DNA of 64,000 nt from Paramacrobiotus metropolitanus. Taxonomy: Eukaryota > Tardigrada > Eutardigrada > Parachela > Macrobiotidae. The stretch covers positions 248,001-312,000 of the forward strand of contig NW_026570267.1 in the NCBI RefSeq assembly GCF_019649055.1. Reading direction: 5' to 3'. Positions 53,711 through 64,000 of this stretch are shown here, in pieces. Position 1 is the stretch's first letter. Each line of letters begins with the position of its first letter. The notes beneath the pieces are model-generated. The model was not told the DNA's origin and did not search any database. It saw only the letters and a list, made by a program, of their open reading frames with translations. A program made the translations under genes and the position numbers.

Positions 53711-56175
53711 ATGTCTGATCAACCCAACGCGAAGAACAATAAATCCGACGTTTCTCTTCCTGCTCAGGAAGAAGTGCATCTGTCGGACTTACCATACGAT
53801 GCACTGACAGCACTGAGTTTGCATCTGGAGCCTACAGATATTTTGCATGGACTCTACGAAACTAACCGCCAGCTGCATGAAACCTTTAAATCGGAGCAGT
53901 ACTGGCAGCAGAGGATAAAAATTCAGTTTCCTGCTGTTTATGGCAGGCTTTCGGGTATTGCATTAATTACCTTCAACGATGCAGACTTATATATACGTAC
54001 TTTGAAAACACGACAACTCGCGTAGCATTGCAGCTTACCTATTTTATCTGAATCAACTGGATTGGCATTGGTTTTTTTTATGAAAATTTGAATTTGCATT
54101 CTGCGTACAATCTTTGCCTGTTTATTCCAAATTTTCGTGACATTTATTTGCAGCGCGGCATAGTTCTTCGTCCTCGGGAGATCCATTGTTTTGGCGCAAG
54201 GCTGCTTATCGCTGTGAAAGTATTCGGGAAAATTTCAAATCCGACCGGATGGTTCAGACAACCTGGGCCAGCCATACCGTGGATGGTTATTACGAGCCGG
54301 ATGAAGGGGACGATGAGGAGCTGTCCGGATTGATTGATATCAGCTGCATTGCATTCTGTGATCATGGTATAGTATTTCAAAGGCTTCTTCTCAATGGAGC
54401 AATTATGCTGGTCGGCTTCGGGATATGCAGTGCCAGTTTTGCAGGCAATGTTCTTGTTGTGGGCGATTCTGACCGCTACGAGGTTTTATACTGGAACACC
54501 CGGGGACAAAGTAGACCACCTTATAGGTGAAGTTTTTTATTACTGCCGGCTGATTTAACATGCAACCTGCAGTTTTACAACTGATTCCATTTCAGCGGTG
54601 CGCCTGATAAGTTACGACATATACACGAGGTACGCATAACCTTTTTCAAATAGTTACAGCAATTGCAATTAACGTCTGTTGCAAATTGGTTATGTTACTA
54701 ACAATAAGTTATCTGTCGCGCGGTAATATTTGCGTTACAGTGTGAGTGTATTGCGAACTAATCAGCAAAATGTCTGCAATCTGCATTCTGCAAATTCGGA
54801 ATAACATTGTGTGTTTACATGTTACAGAGTGTAATCTGCACACTGAAAGGGCTGGACAACCGGGTCGCAAGCGGATCGTATGATGGCACTGTTGCCATCA
54901 GTGATTTCAATGCGCTGGACGCCGAACCCGTGCGATTAAAGTATGCAAAGTGTAACGACATTGAAGATTATGAGTGTCAGAATTCGTTTTTGCAGATCCA
55001 AGGATAAGGTACTGAGCATGGCTTGGTCACCTTACACACTAGTTACGGGACTGGGCAACGGTTCGGTAAGAAATGACAAGATATCACTTTTCATTCATGC
55101 TTTCAAGCAGGTATTCGTTGTAAACCTGTACATGTATTTCTTGCAGTATGAAGTATTCGACGAGAGAGTCAGTGACCAAGCAGTCATCAGCTCGCAGCCC
55201 ATTCTGGATCCGGTGGAATTATTTGACGGCATTGAAGTGCATCTGGACGATACACGTATCCTTGCTGCTGGGTGGGAAAACGAATCTCGCACGTTGAAAT
55301 CTGTCGATCTGCGCTTTGGAGCTGTTCTGCACACGGCTACGGTAAGCAAATCGGTACTCGTTTGTATATTGTATTTGTACTCATTTTCTATGGTTTGTTT
55401 ATATTTGTTTTTGTTGCAATTCAGATTCCTGGTATTGTCTTGCCTCCCCCAGCGGGTCACTGGGGTCAACGAGTACGTTACAAAGCCGCCACTCATTTGC
55501 AAGAAGGACAGTTTTTCTTGGGAGCGGAAAGTGGCAAGGTAGTTCTGGCGCTACGCGCACTGACCTTTGTGATAAGCACGCTTAAATTTGCGCCTTCATC
55601 ACGAATAGTGTGAATAGGATCAATTAATGAAAGCATTTACACTGAAATGGATTTTGTTGTTTGTAGGTGTTCCATTACGATGCTAAATCTCTGGAACTCG
55701 TAAAGGAGTTGACCGAAGTTTTAGGACATAGCCGGCACATTGCCGGGTTGCATTACACCGGAAGCCAAATTATAACGGTATCCCGAGCTGGTCGCACACG
55801 CCCGGATTTGTACTACAGAACCGTAGTGCACGAATTCGCGGACAATTATCCCCTGTTATGGGAATTCCAAATATCCGCATTTCCAGGATGTACGTTATCG
55901 CTTACCAGAAACCAAATCTGCATTTTGCACACCTGATAGCGTTGCATCAAGATACTTTTCGGATTTTTGGAAACAAAACGGCATATTGCTTGAAATGATT
56001 TTTTTGTGACTTTTCAGCTATTTCTGCCATGGATTTCTCCGAGGATAGATGTGCTCTTGCCGTTGCGTTAACCAACCAGGTGCAGTTATGGAGACCCGAG
56101 GTTCGCAGTCGCCGAAACAGTTCTGATGGTATAAACAACCAGTCCGGCGATGCATATGTCAATGCTCCAGATTAA
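53711..56175 (+). CDS. F-box/WD40 repeat protein (FBXW-like)
   Basis: Probable substrate receptor of an SCF (Skp1-Cullin-F-box) ubiquitin ligase. Exons: 53711-53954, 54154-54366, 54445-54526, 54594-54631, then about 54827-54940, 54997-55066, 55147-55342, 55426-55538, 55667-55890 and about 56019-56175. Phases checked by eye fit. The N-terminus has an F-box (LSDLPYDALTALSLHLEPTD, LYETNRQLHETF, YWQQRIKIQFP), then DPLFWRKAAYRCE, then WD-type blades (VLVVGDSDRYEVLYW, VASGSYDGTVAISDF, KVLSMAWSPYTLVTGLGNGS, QVQLWRPEV). The architecture and DPxFW motif resemble FBXW9, but I would not name it without a search. An in-frame upstream Met at 53648 exists; the one at 53711 (MSDQPNAKNN) looks more typical. 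Confidence 0.8.
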
Positions 56176-56794
56176 AATCCTGGTAGGGATGTTATTTAGT
56201 GGCATCATGAATGTATTGGCTTTTGTGCTCGGAATTCTGTACCCGTTGTCTTTTCACTCTTCTCAACTTTTTTGGGCTTAATTCATTCTTGTTTGATGCA
56301 GTATATTACAATAACATTGTTTTTTTTAAAAAGCATCGTGGTTATTTTATGGGATATTGTTCGCTCGTGATGGTGTCATTGTCTGTGCACAAGGAAGCTT
56401 CCACCTTTGATTGTCATCTGACTTTGAACTGTTTGACTGACACTGATACCAATCAGGAATAAATCCAAGAACTGTATAGAATTTTCTGACTTTTGTAACA
56501 AAAGCTTTTGCACGTGCGTCGGCCGTCGACCATTTTTCATGTCTCACGATTAACCTACATCCGGATGAATATAATTGTGGTGATATAATCGGCCTGGTGA
56601 AGCTGTATTCAGTCGTGCGCTTCATTTTAAAATTAGTACCACGAGAAAGTCAGAATATCCACGTTCTGAACGCACGTTGCTGCTGCTCGTTTATTTGCAC
56701 TCTGAAAGTTTCACTTAGCTCGTCAAGAAATAAGTATATTTTGTTGGTTGTTTAATTTTTTCCTGGTTGTCGTTGCAAATCCTTCGTAAGAGCA
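56176..56794. other. Intergenic, no gene seen
   Basis: 3' flank of the F-box gene and upstream region of the zinc-finger gene. Only short frames. Confidence 0.5.
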
Positions 56795-57632
56795 ATGGAA
56801 TCCATGTCACAGTCGCACATCCCTATATCCACACCGGGCAGCTTGCCACCGCGGCCGTCAGATCCAGCAGCGGGCGATTCGCTTTCTGTTCTGCCGCCCA
56901 AGAAGCTTTTTCTTAAAAGATCCGCAAGCGAGCAGGAGCGGCCGAAGCAACCCCGCAAAGCCAGGAAGTTGAACACAGAATCGAGCATGGTAAGAAAAAA
57001 CTGCTTATTCTTATTAATAAATCAAATCGTTTTCGAAATTGCAACCTTGTTTAGGCACATCGTTCAGTAAACACTGAAAACTTAAAATGTGCCATGCCTA
57101 TGTACGTCGGCGATACAACTTCTGTTTTCAGCCTGTCCAGAGTGGTGCAACGGTGCAGCGCACTCCAGCGGATTTGGCGAAATTGCTCCTGGGTGAAGTC
57201 CGTCCGAGATCGTGCTCTGCAGAGGCTGGTAACTGCTGCATTTGCCATTCTCCGACGGATGCAGAGAGTAAGCTTTCTTTTAACAAAATGGTGCACAATT
57301 CTTGTACAAGTACACAGCTTTAGCGATAAACCGACATCTTCCGATTAAAATAAATCTCATCACGCGGCACTCAGGCCCATACAAAACTTTTTCCACGGAG
57401 TGGAGAAATGTCACTTTTGAATTGACGCTTCGTTATCTTCCTAGGCGATCGTGTTTTTATGTGCCACTGGCTGGGATGTACCGTAAAGCCGTTCAAAATC
57501 CGACATCAGTTGACTGACCATGTGAACAGCCACAATGGAATTAAGTCACATTCCTGTCGGAGGTGCGGTGATAGATTCACACATAGTGGAACCCGCAGCC
57601 GCCACGAAAAATCCTGTAAAGGACATCGCTGA
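56795..57632 (+). CDS. Small C2H2-type zinc-finger protein, unrecognised family
   Basis: Likely nuclear nucleic-acid-binding protein of 172 residues. Exons 56795-56989, 57132-57267 and 57445-57632 join in phase. The N-terminal third is Ser/Pro-rich with a basic patch (PPKKLFLKRS, RPKQPRKARK) that could be a nuclear localisation signal. Then come CCICHSPTD and two tandem fingers at the C-terminus: C-x4-C...H-x3-H (CHWLGC...LTDHVNSH, the wide spacing seen in GLI/ZIC-type fingers) and C-x2-C...H-x3-C (CRRCGDRF...RHEKSC). The protein ends CKGHR. It is too short for GLI, GLIS or ZIC proteins and I do not recognise the family. Confidence 0.75.
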
Positions 57633-58231
57633 CCACAACCCTTGGCCGTATAACCATGCTCTAAACGCTGTTTTGTTTTTTAACGTCTGTTTACCAATGT
57701 TTCGCCCTAGAGCCCGCTCTGGCCGGATGTTACATTTATTGTTTCTTTTTTAACTGGTTGCCCAGCTGCAACCGCTTCGAGTTGGCAGTAGTATAGCCGT
57801 TGATTGCTCCCGTTTTCCAGTGTCGTTGCCTGGTAGTGGTTTCCGGTGCCCATATACTGTGATCGGATCAAGAAAAAACTATCCCGAATTCTTTGTTATT
57901 TTCAGTATTAAAGGCCGTAGTCCATGCATTATAATTTGCGACATAGAATTCAGGAAAATTTTACTGTACTTTCCAAATTGTGTGGTTTATTTCTTTTTTA
58001 CAGTACCATTTACATATTCTTTCTCGTCATATTGTATTCCACTACTCAAGCTTTTGAAGTTTTATTTACAATTTGAGTTTTTGTAAATCTGGGATTCTCA
58101 TTTGTCGTGATATTGTCATAAGAGAGATTCGGAACTGCATTATCTTTACGATTGTTGTCGTTGGGAGCCAAGCTGTGATTCCCGCATTTTTTATCAGATT
58201 AGCTTTTTCTGAGCAAGTTTCAATACGAACC
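57633..58231. other. Intergenic between the zinc-finger gene and HPF1
   Basis: AT-rich 0.6 kb without recognised exons; presumably the zinc-finger 3' UTR and HPF1 promoter. Confidence 0.5.
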
Positions 58232-60295
58232 ATGAGCTCCGGAGATCATGTTGTAGAACGCAAGCGTTCGCCGAGTGTGCACCAAGATGAAGAGGTTGGA
58301 ATTTAGAACGATTTCTGATTTCATGGCGTCGTGACTTATCCGTAACTACAGCTGCATGCCTGCATGTAGCTAGTTATTTACTAATATTCGGTATAGAATT
58401 GTTATTTGTGCATAGCACGATTCAAAAAGAGCGAAAACCAGCGAGGACGATGTTCATACAAATGGCAGCGCACACAAGAAAAACGGCAAACATCATTTTT
58501 CGGTGGCTAGTTCGCAGTCCGACAGCGTTGGAAATGAGACTTCATCGCAGGCTATTCATGGTGTGAAAATGAACTTTGCAGTTCTTCATTGTGAAAACCC
58601 CCATTAAAACTCTTTTATGCTTGCAGGGATTGAGCAGGAACACATGCAAGAAGTGGTGGAAAACGTGTATCGTCTGCGTATGCCAAAGGATTTCTTCGAT
58701 TTTTGGAATTTTTCTTGCCGCACGTGAGTTGGCAGATTTTTTGCTCTTTGGTTCAGTTTTGCATACAAAATCTCATTAAGTATTTTACTTGCTTGCTGCA
58801 GCGCGTGGTGCTGCATTTTTGCTAACATAAGAATCAAAGAACGTCCGTAAGTAAACAATCATTATGTATTTTAGGAATCCAATGAATCCGCGAAGTAAGT
58901 CGGCAGAAGAGTGTTTGCATTGGTTTGGTTTTAAAAACAACAATAATAGTTAAATAGTTTTTTTAACTTCGCATTTTTTATTTTTACTTTAACTTTGACT
59001 TTTATTTTACTTTATTTTCGTTTATTTTTTGCATTGGTTTATTTTTAAAAATAAAAGAAATATTAAATTGGTTATGTATTTTTCAAAAATTTTTAATTTT
59101 TTTGCATCGATTCATTTTTATTAACTGTTGTTGTGATTGCATCCAGTGGCCTTAAGTGCAGCGGGCATTGAATTGGTTGGACCATTCGACATTTTGGCGG
59201 GTGATGTCGACTACAAGCCGTCGAATCTCCTGGAACTGCAGGATTTGGCCAACACGCACTGGCGATACTATTACGATGTGCCCGAATTTCAGACGTGTCT
59301 GAGAGTGACGGGAATGGGTTCACAGCTGCACTATGGATATTTCCGGTATTTATTGCCTCTAGCGCACGGTGTCGCTTGTTATCCAAACCGCTGAAAATTA
59401 TGGTTGCGAATCCGTGTTAAGTTTCATGAATTTTCAGTGACGATCCGTATGACTTGCCTGTTTTTGTCGCAAGTAACGATGCCGGCAAAGATTGCAAGAT
59501 TACCGAGCATGGAGGAAATCTGTTCGCGGCTGTTCAGTAAGTTCGCCTTGTATTCTGTGCGTATTCTCGTTTCGGATAACATTAATTTTGTATTCAGAGT
59601 TGGGATATTTTACTTTTTTTTGGCCCCGTTAACTAATAATGAAAGAGTAATTTTGTAGTAAACTCATTGAAACGATGCGGGATGATCCGTCAATCGAAGA
59701 TCGGACTCCACTGGCTGAGCTGCAGGAAGTGGTAAAACTGCATGCGGAGAAATTCAACCACTCGTTGGCACTGTCCGTCGAAACTAGGGCCCATCGTCAG
59801 GCCGTGGTGACCTCAACATGGCATGGCGCCGGTTTTGTGGGAAATGAGAAGAGTTCGAGCGACAATACGCTGGCGAAAAGACACCATCTCAGCGATAAAG
59901 GTAAGGAAATTACCGAAGGACAATGTCTGCAGGATTGCATAATATCATGGATTTGCAATTTTTTTGTAGATTTGCTGCATTTGTTTGAGGAAGTCTGTAG
60001 AGAAGATGACATTCACGAGGAAGTCGGTAAGCAGCGTAAAGCCAAGGCCGAGGAGAAGCTGGATGCCATTGGCAAATTGACCGAGAAGGATGCCCAAGAT
60101 GGCATTTACGATACAACCTTGGAGCTTGGTATTAACATCTTTTGCTACGGAAACACCATTCTGCATAAGTATGCAAAGGCACATTTGGAGCGGGGTTATG
60201 AGCTCTTTGGGCGGGATTTCTTTCGCGACATCACGAAAGCCCACATCGAGAAGCGCACAAGAGGCGATGAACTCAGCCGACTGCCCATGAAGTAG
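58232..60295 (+). CDS. HPF1: HPF1, histone PARylation factor 1
   Basis: Nuclear cofactor that joins PARP1/2 to form a composite active site for serine ADP-ribosylation after DNA damage. Eight exons join in phase: 58232-58294, 58416-58560, 58627-58723, 58875-58894 (20 nt), 59147-59345, 59438-59536, 59659-59900 and 59970-60295. They give 396 residues (human 346, the extra being mostly a polar N-terminus). Family motifs: MPKDFFDFWNF, IELVGPFDILAG, HWRYYYDVPEFQT, HYGYFRDDPYDLPVFV, GGNLFAAV, TWHGAGFV and TLELGINIFCYGN. At the place of the human catalytic Asp283-Glu284 the sequence reads Gln-Asp (60095-60100, context DAQDGIYDTTLELG). The ATG at 58232 follows a plausible leader and opens MSSGDHVVERKR. 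Confidence 0.93.
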
Positions 60296-61035
60296 TTCGC
60301 CTTTTGTGTACTGGTGTTTTTGTTGTTTTCTGCAAATCAGTTACGCGTTACAAACGGACGGTTCTCAGCTTTCGCATTTTCTCATTGATTCGATCTGTTT
60401 TATTCATCGTTCCGGCATGTTCTCGCGCTTTCTTTGACTTCCTTCGGTGCTGGTTATTCGAGGCATTTGGATAGTTCATTCTATCCTCACTGTTCTGTAA
60501 ATGCCGCTCTCCAAATTTGTGTTAGTGCAATAGCACTGCATATCTCGTGCTCGTTTTTATCTTCCGGGCCATTTCTGATAACCTACATGTGCAGGTATTC
60601 GCGTTTCTTTTTAGTAAGAAACTTTTTAGTAAATAAATCTTTCAGTGTTTCAACGAAATCCGCATGTACCGTTATTAATAACATTCGTAAGAATCTCAGT
60701 AAAAAAGATAACTGTAAAAACTTCCGCCAGCTAGTTGAATCTATTCGAAAAATTTCCGTTCGAGCACGTTATAGCTGTAACAGTGTAACCATGCCACAAA
60801 AATAAGGTAGAAAAGAAATTATACATTTCCGGTAATTTTTTGCCTAGATCTCACCATTCCGCTTCTCATAGAATCTTATCCTCACATGCCATTCAACAGT
60901 GAAGGGAAAAAATCGAAAAAAACCAGAAACCAATGACAACTTGGCATTACGCCGCATCTCAAAGGTTGAAATAGCACCATTTAGCACTTGTAAAGGAATA
61001 ATACTCGTGGAACATAAAAACTTACAAAAGCGTCA
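60296..61035. other. Convergent 3' region of HPF1 and THOC1
   Basis: No gene is recognised. A long chance frame at 60434-60805 is rich in Ser, Cys and Phe, has no exon partners and is treated as 3' UTR. Confidence 0.5.
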
Positions 61036-64000
61036 CTACAAAACGATGGCATACTCATCTTTCAGAACCCCTAACAGCTTTTCCAGTGCATCATTCGAAT
61101 CACTGTCAGGTTGAGAATGCTGTTCCATGTAAACCTGCAGCATCAGCGCAGCCTGCTGCACGGGATCATCACTGGATGACTTCCAGTAAGAGATTGAATC
61201 CGGATCAAACTGCAGTATCCCAGCAAATCGCTCCCAGTCAGCTCCGATCAATTTCGCTATGCCCAGTATGCTCTCTTTATTCATTATTTGATGACCAGCT
61301 GGTTCGGGTTCTTCCTCCGCCGGTAAATCCTCATCGGGAACAGGATTAATGAGATCGTCCAGGTTATCCGCAGCCATGTCCACATTTCCGTTTTCCTCAG
61401 CATTATTCGGCGACATTTCAACGGGTGAGGTGGCAGTGGCTGCCAAGTATGTCTGCTTTATACTTTGCAGATCGGGATTCTTCTCGGCTAACTGCATGAC
61501 ATAATTCTCGAGGAATGTTCCCATATCTTTGGTCGGCATTTTCTCCACGGCCGCTTCATTGGAGAAGTGAATATGCGTTCGTTTACCCAAAATTCGTAAA
61601 GCCCGCCACTGGAACTTTTCATCATTAACAATCCTGTTGAAAAAAATTAAAAATCAACCTTTACTGCTGAGAGTTTACCCTAGACATCGCAGTATACATA
61701 CTGGGTGTCCGCGCAAAACTATCACAAAAGTACTTTCAAATACAGCTATGCAGTTCTTCTTGGCTTACTTTGGTGTCTCTTTCGTTATCGCCTGTTCCAC
61801 AACCGGGGCAAAATAACTCAAGTCTGGCGGCTGGTATCCCAAATTCTGGAACTCTTCCATTGTATTTGGGCCTTTATTCAATAAGCGCGTGACTTCCACA
61901 CTAACATAAAAACAGATTCTAAAAATTTGCTTTACAGATTGGTACGGTAAGTACAAACAAACTTACCTGCCAGTCACTTTACCCGGACCGGCCAAAGGCA
62001 TATCCCGTATTGACTTCCTGTTCACCAGTTTCTCTTTGCCAAACTGTACACGGCTGACTTTCGGATACGGGAGCTTGTCGCGTGGAGGATACGGTGAGAG
62101 GCTGGATAAATCAGCCTTGGGTGCAGTTTGTAGCGTCGGGCACTGGTTATCCTTCCAGATAGACACTGTCGCTTCGCTGTCCAAATGGTCCTGCAAATGC
62201 AAATAACGGCCACTGTAAGTAGATTTATCATAGCCAAGCAAACCAAAAAACCATCGTTTGCCAAACTGTGCGATCATTCCTTACCAATAATCTCTGCACA
62301 TAGAGTGGACCATCCGGGTTAGTGCGAGATAAAATTTCAAGTGCAGTCTGCACTTTTTTATCGCACCATACCAACTGATCTTCCGTAGGCTCAACCGGCC
62401 TGAAAACAGACTTTTTGTTGCACACGATATTTTTCAATGCTCATTTCTCAATTAAAATTTTTTTACCCTTTTGGTCTTGATGGCAGGCAGATGTACTGTG
62501 CCACAAACAGGAACCGACATAGCAGATTCCGCTTCACGCGATCCTGTTTCATATCGCTTTCCAAGGCATTCGGATCGGGATTGAATCTGATACTGTTCAG
62601 GTTAACATCAACGCTGCCGGTGGCAGCATTTGTCCGCGATGCTCGAGTTAAAATTCTACTGCGTCCATCTTCCACTTCTCCCTCTTCCTGTTCTCCTTCT
62701 TTAAGATCGGTTGGCGTCATCATCTCAAGAACAGTTTCCATTCCCTGACGAAAAATTCCGGAAAATAATTATTAATCAGCGAGCGCTATAATCCTGTTTT
62801 TCATGTTAATAATCACTTGTTTGAACGTAGCGAATCCTTTATCAGTTAAGACCAGGTTGGGATTTTTCAGGCAATCCAATAAATTGCAAAGCTGAGCAAA
62901 TTTCGCATTGGCGTGGGGGTTATTCGCCGTTCCCGTTGTCAGGCCCTCGGTAGTTACGCATTTTCCGGTATTGAATTCCCCGGCAATGTTAGCAGCTCCT
63001 TTATCCGACATTGGAATCCGTGCGCTAACATAACACAGTAAACGTCCCCGAGCCTTGCCGGACGTGGTTTTGGGAAGGCGAGACAACAATTCTGAAGAAA
63101 CCATGACTATTACGCTGGTGATAATAATTATAAAAATAATCGAAGCTCACGTAAACTAAACTTCGATAATCATGATAAAGATATTAGATACCCACTTTTA
63201 TGGTTTACAATTAACTTGATCATTATAAGTTCGCTGATCAGTTGAGTACAACCGTAGAAAAAAGCTTCTAAAAAATGTCAAAAATTTTTCAAAACCCTGG
63301 AAACTTTTTGTATTGCAAGATAAAAAAGGCTGTCACTAAAATTAATAAAACAGTGCGATCAAATTCAAGAGCAGAGAAGAAAATTTGAAAAAAACCTCAC
63401 TAATTAATTCAACAACTAAACGTTTAGCTTACCCACGGCAAAGCGCAGTAACATATTTTTGCAGGATGAGCTGACGAATTTCGGAGATCGCCATTTATTT
63501 TTCAGATCGACAAATAAATTCGCAATCTGTTCCTTCTCCCGGCTATCACCCCAATCGCAGGCTTCCTGAAACAGCATGAAGGGAACCGCTGGATCCAGGA
63601 TGTCCGCATCCACAAAATCGACAGTACAGCGCATCAACCATTCCATGTCCAAGAAATTGCGCGTCTGATTCTGTCGGAGAACACCATATGTTTTCAGATA
63701 CGAAACCTATCCCTTCCACCATGGGCCGCTGCACGCAAATTGCCACTCACTAATTCATCCCAAAAGCATCCACGGATGGCCGTTTCCAGATAGGTTTTAT
63801 GAGTTTCTCGTATACTACCCGAAATCGCGGAAAATTCCGTAATAAATTGTGCAATGCCATTTTCTAGCGTGGAGATCTTATCGGAGGAGAGTGGGCTAGA
63901 CAGATTTTGTGGCTTGCAGAGGAGGACGATGCGCGTCTAAAACACTTTCCGGTTAACCAGGGCTGCTGCATGAAAACAAGAAGAGGGAATTTTGATTGCT
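61036..64000 (-). CDS. THOC1: THOC1 (THO complex subunit 1, Hpr1), 5' end probably beyond the window
   Basis: Subunit of the THO/TREX complex, coupling transcription to mRNA export. Exons run from the right edge to 61036. They include about 63740-63950 (ETHKTYLETAIRGCFWDEL), about 63430-63660 (VDADILDPAVPFMLFQ, SSSCKNMLLRF), 62780-63104 (LLSRLPKTTSGKARGRLL), 62490-62742, 62285-62400, 61970-62190, 61765-61900 and 61036-61634. The last exon has WRALRILGKRTHIHF and FLENYVMQLAEKNPDL, both aligning with human THOC1, then an acidic linker and a C-terminal death domain (IAKLIGADWERFAGILQFD). The most upstream visible exon begins near 63953 behind an acceptor, so the first coding exon is probably outside the window. 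Precise exon ends were not all verified. Confidence 0.92.

Noticed and set aside
60434-60805. Plus-strand 123-codon frame after HPF1
   Set aside because: HPF1 stops cleanly at 60295, and this frame has chance-like composition in its 3' flank.

Overview
The window is eukaryotic nuclear DNA from a small-genome animal. Its genes are split by short GT-AG introns, and the proteins recognised are metazoan: an LDL-receptor-family protein, a protocadherin-15/Cad99C cadherin, HPF1, EAPP and a synaptopodin/Chascon-like protein. The compact introns, ~0.5-2 kb gene spacing and mixture of arthropod-like and vertebrate-like families would fit an ecdysozoan such as a tardigrade. Nothing in the window proves the species. 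I see no operons, tRNAs, rRNAs or CRISPR.

Layout. 1-3.8 kb: transposon-rich and apparently gene-free, with a GA-rich repeat and a long fold-back element that carries a nested TIR insertion. 4.3-7.5 kb (+): LDL-receptor-like gene, followed at 8.1-8.7 kb by a decayed duplicate of its own 3' end. 8.9-11.9 kb (-): complete ten-exon NDR/Tricornered (STK38) kinase. 12.7-13.2 kb: inverted-repeat element. 14.0-17.7 kb (+): splicing helicase DDX46/Prp5. 18.6-21.4 kb (+): CDKL/CMGC-like kinase with two reading-frame discontinuities and a C-terminal CtBP-type motif. 22.3-22.6 kb (+): two orphan coding-like exons. 24.4-33.2 kb (+): large proline-rich synaptopodin/Chascon-like gene with two alternative promoters. 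34.3-44.6 kb (-): protocadherin-15/Cad99C. 45-51 kb: gene-poor, with weak candidate exons and an intact-looking 908-bp TA-flanked TIR transposon. 51.1-52.8 kb (-): EAPP. 53.7-56.2 kb (+): F-box/WD40 protein. 56.8-57.6 kb (+): small C2H2 zinc-finger gene. 58.2-60.3 kb (+): HPF1. 61.0 kb to the right edge (-): THOC1.

The genes are not a functional cluster. Themes that recur are nuclear RNA and DNA processes (DDX46, THOC1, HPF1, EAPP) and actin/morphology (NDR kinase, synaptopodin-like, Pcdh15). Exon models for NDR kinase, DDX46, the synaptopodin-like gene, EAPP, HPF1, the zinc-finger gene and the five identified LDLR-like exons were checked by hand for splice consensus and phase. The exons of the cadherin, THOC1 and part of the F-box gene are given as approximate spans. 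The most interesting items are the HPF1 active-site substitution, the paired alternative first exons and tandem tryptophan motif of the synaptopodin-like gene, the CtBP motif on the CDKL-like kinase, and the young TIR element.
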